Assembly (NCBI GenBank): GCA_018663815.1
Contig: JABJPQ010000415.1
Span: 1-5,563 of the forward strand
Length of the DNA: 5,563 bases
Source: Halobacteriovoraceae bacterium
GTDB lineage: Bacteria > Bdellovibrionota > Bacteriovoracia > Bacteriovoracales > Bacteriovoracaceae
Reading direction: 5' to 3'
The notes under the pieces are model-generated. The model did no database searches. It saw only the letters and a program-made list of their open reading frames with translations, and was not told the origin of the DNA. Below, one piece after another: positions 5,349 through 5,563 of this stretch. Numbering within the stretch: position 1 is the first letter of the stretch; each line of letters begins with the position of its first letter. A program made the position numbers and the translations under genes.

Positions 5349-5563
5349 GTTAACCTCATGCGAATAATATTATTGTATTCGCAGTCTGTAACATAGGGTA
5401 TTTTAACTAAAGTCGTGGGCTTGGTTCGCTCCAATTGTTCACCGTTCAAAGCATGAATATGAGACAGATAAACTGCTTTAACTTCGGCATTAAACGGAAG
5501 TATTTCAAGTTCATCACCTAAATTAAAAGCATTGCGAACTTCAATAATTAGAGATTCATTTTC
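5345..5563 (-). CDS. U32-family protein with TrhP/YegQ-like C-terminal domain, 5' part beyond the window
   Basis: Only the last 72 residues are visible, in an open frame running in from the right edge to a TGA at 5345-5347. The segment EVRNAFNLGDELEILPF (residues 8-24 as seen), a short loop with LNGEQ, then VKIPYV and a final IIRMRLT match the small beta-barrel (U32 C-terminal domain) that ends TrhP/YegQ-type proteins. TrhP proteins hydroxylate wobble uridine-34 of certain tRNAs using prephenate-related chemistry. The U32 core and its cysteines are off the window, so the exact member cannot be fixed from this piece. The stop codon overlaps the next gene's start by four bases, and the next gene is another U32 protein, which supports the family call and a shared operon. 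Confidence 0.72.
   Translation of the reverse strand, partial: ENESLIIEVRNAFNLGDELEILPFNAEVKAVYLSHIHALNGEQLERTKPTTLVKIPYVTDCEYNNIIRMRLT

Overview
The window is AT-rich with short intergenic spacers. It carries parts or all of six protein genes and no RNA gene, insertion sequence or CRISPR array that I can see. A lipoprotein signal peptide, a Sec-type signal peptide, a membrane-bound hybrid histidine kinase, two U32-family proteins and a sigma-54-like promoter together point to a Gram-negative bacterium. The low GC, the strong AGGAG ribosome binding sites, the TTG start and the Cys-rich secreted lipoprotein would suit a Bdellovibrionota/Bacteriovoracaceae-like organism. That placement is an impression, not a demonstration.

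Layout. (1) Positions 1-1788, minus strand: a hybrid sensor histidine kinase with a four-helix membrane part, an extracytoplasmic sensor, HisKA, HATPase and the first part of a receiver domain. Its 3' end lies beyond the left edge. (2) Positions 1789-1987: a divergent intergenic region with dyad symmetries. (3) Positions 1988-3186, plus strand: a likely two-gene operon. The first gene encodes a small exported protein whose best start is a rare ATT or ATC codon. The second, 8 nt downstream, encodes an HNH/DUF968/Ref-like putative nuclease with a long Lys-rich C-terminal tail made of degenerate repeats. (4) Positions 3187-3458: a regulatory region with a near-consensus sigma-54 (-24/-12) promoter overlapping a GC-rich dyad, plus a perfect TATAAT hexamer further upstream. 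(5) Positions 3459-4079, plus strand: a Cys-rich lipoprotein of unknown function. (6) Positions 4080-4192: a convergent terminator block with two strong hairpins, one oriented for each strand. (7) Positions 4191-5563, minus strand: two U32-family genes joined by an ATGA stop/start overlap. The upstream one is cut by the window edge and shows a TrhP/YegQ-like C-terminal domain. The downstream one is a complete but divergent U32 protein that lacks the cysteines expected to bind an iron-sulfur cluster.

How they relate. The kinase is divergent from the exported-protein/nuclease operon and shares its upstream region, but nothing visible ties their functions. The lipoprotein looks like a stand-alone, conditionally transcribed unit. 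The two U32 proteins are translationally coupled and may act together, as UbiU and UbiV do elsewhere. The best candidates for something new are this asymmetric U32 pair, the exported-protein/nuclease pair with its unusual start codon, and the sigma-54-type lipoprotein unit.
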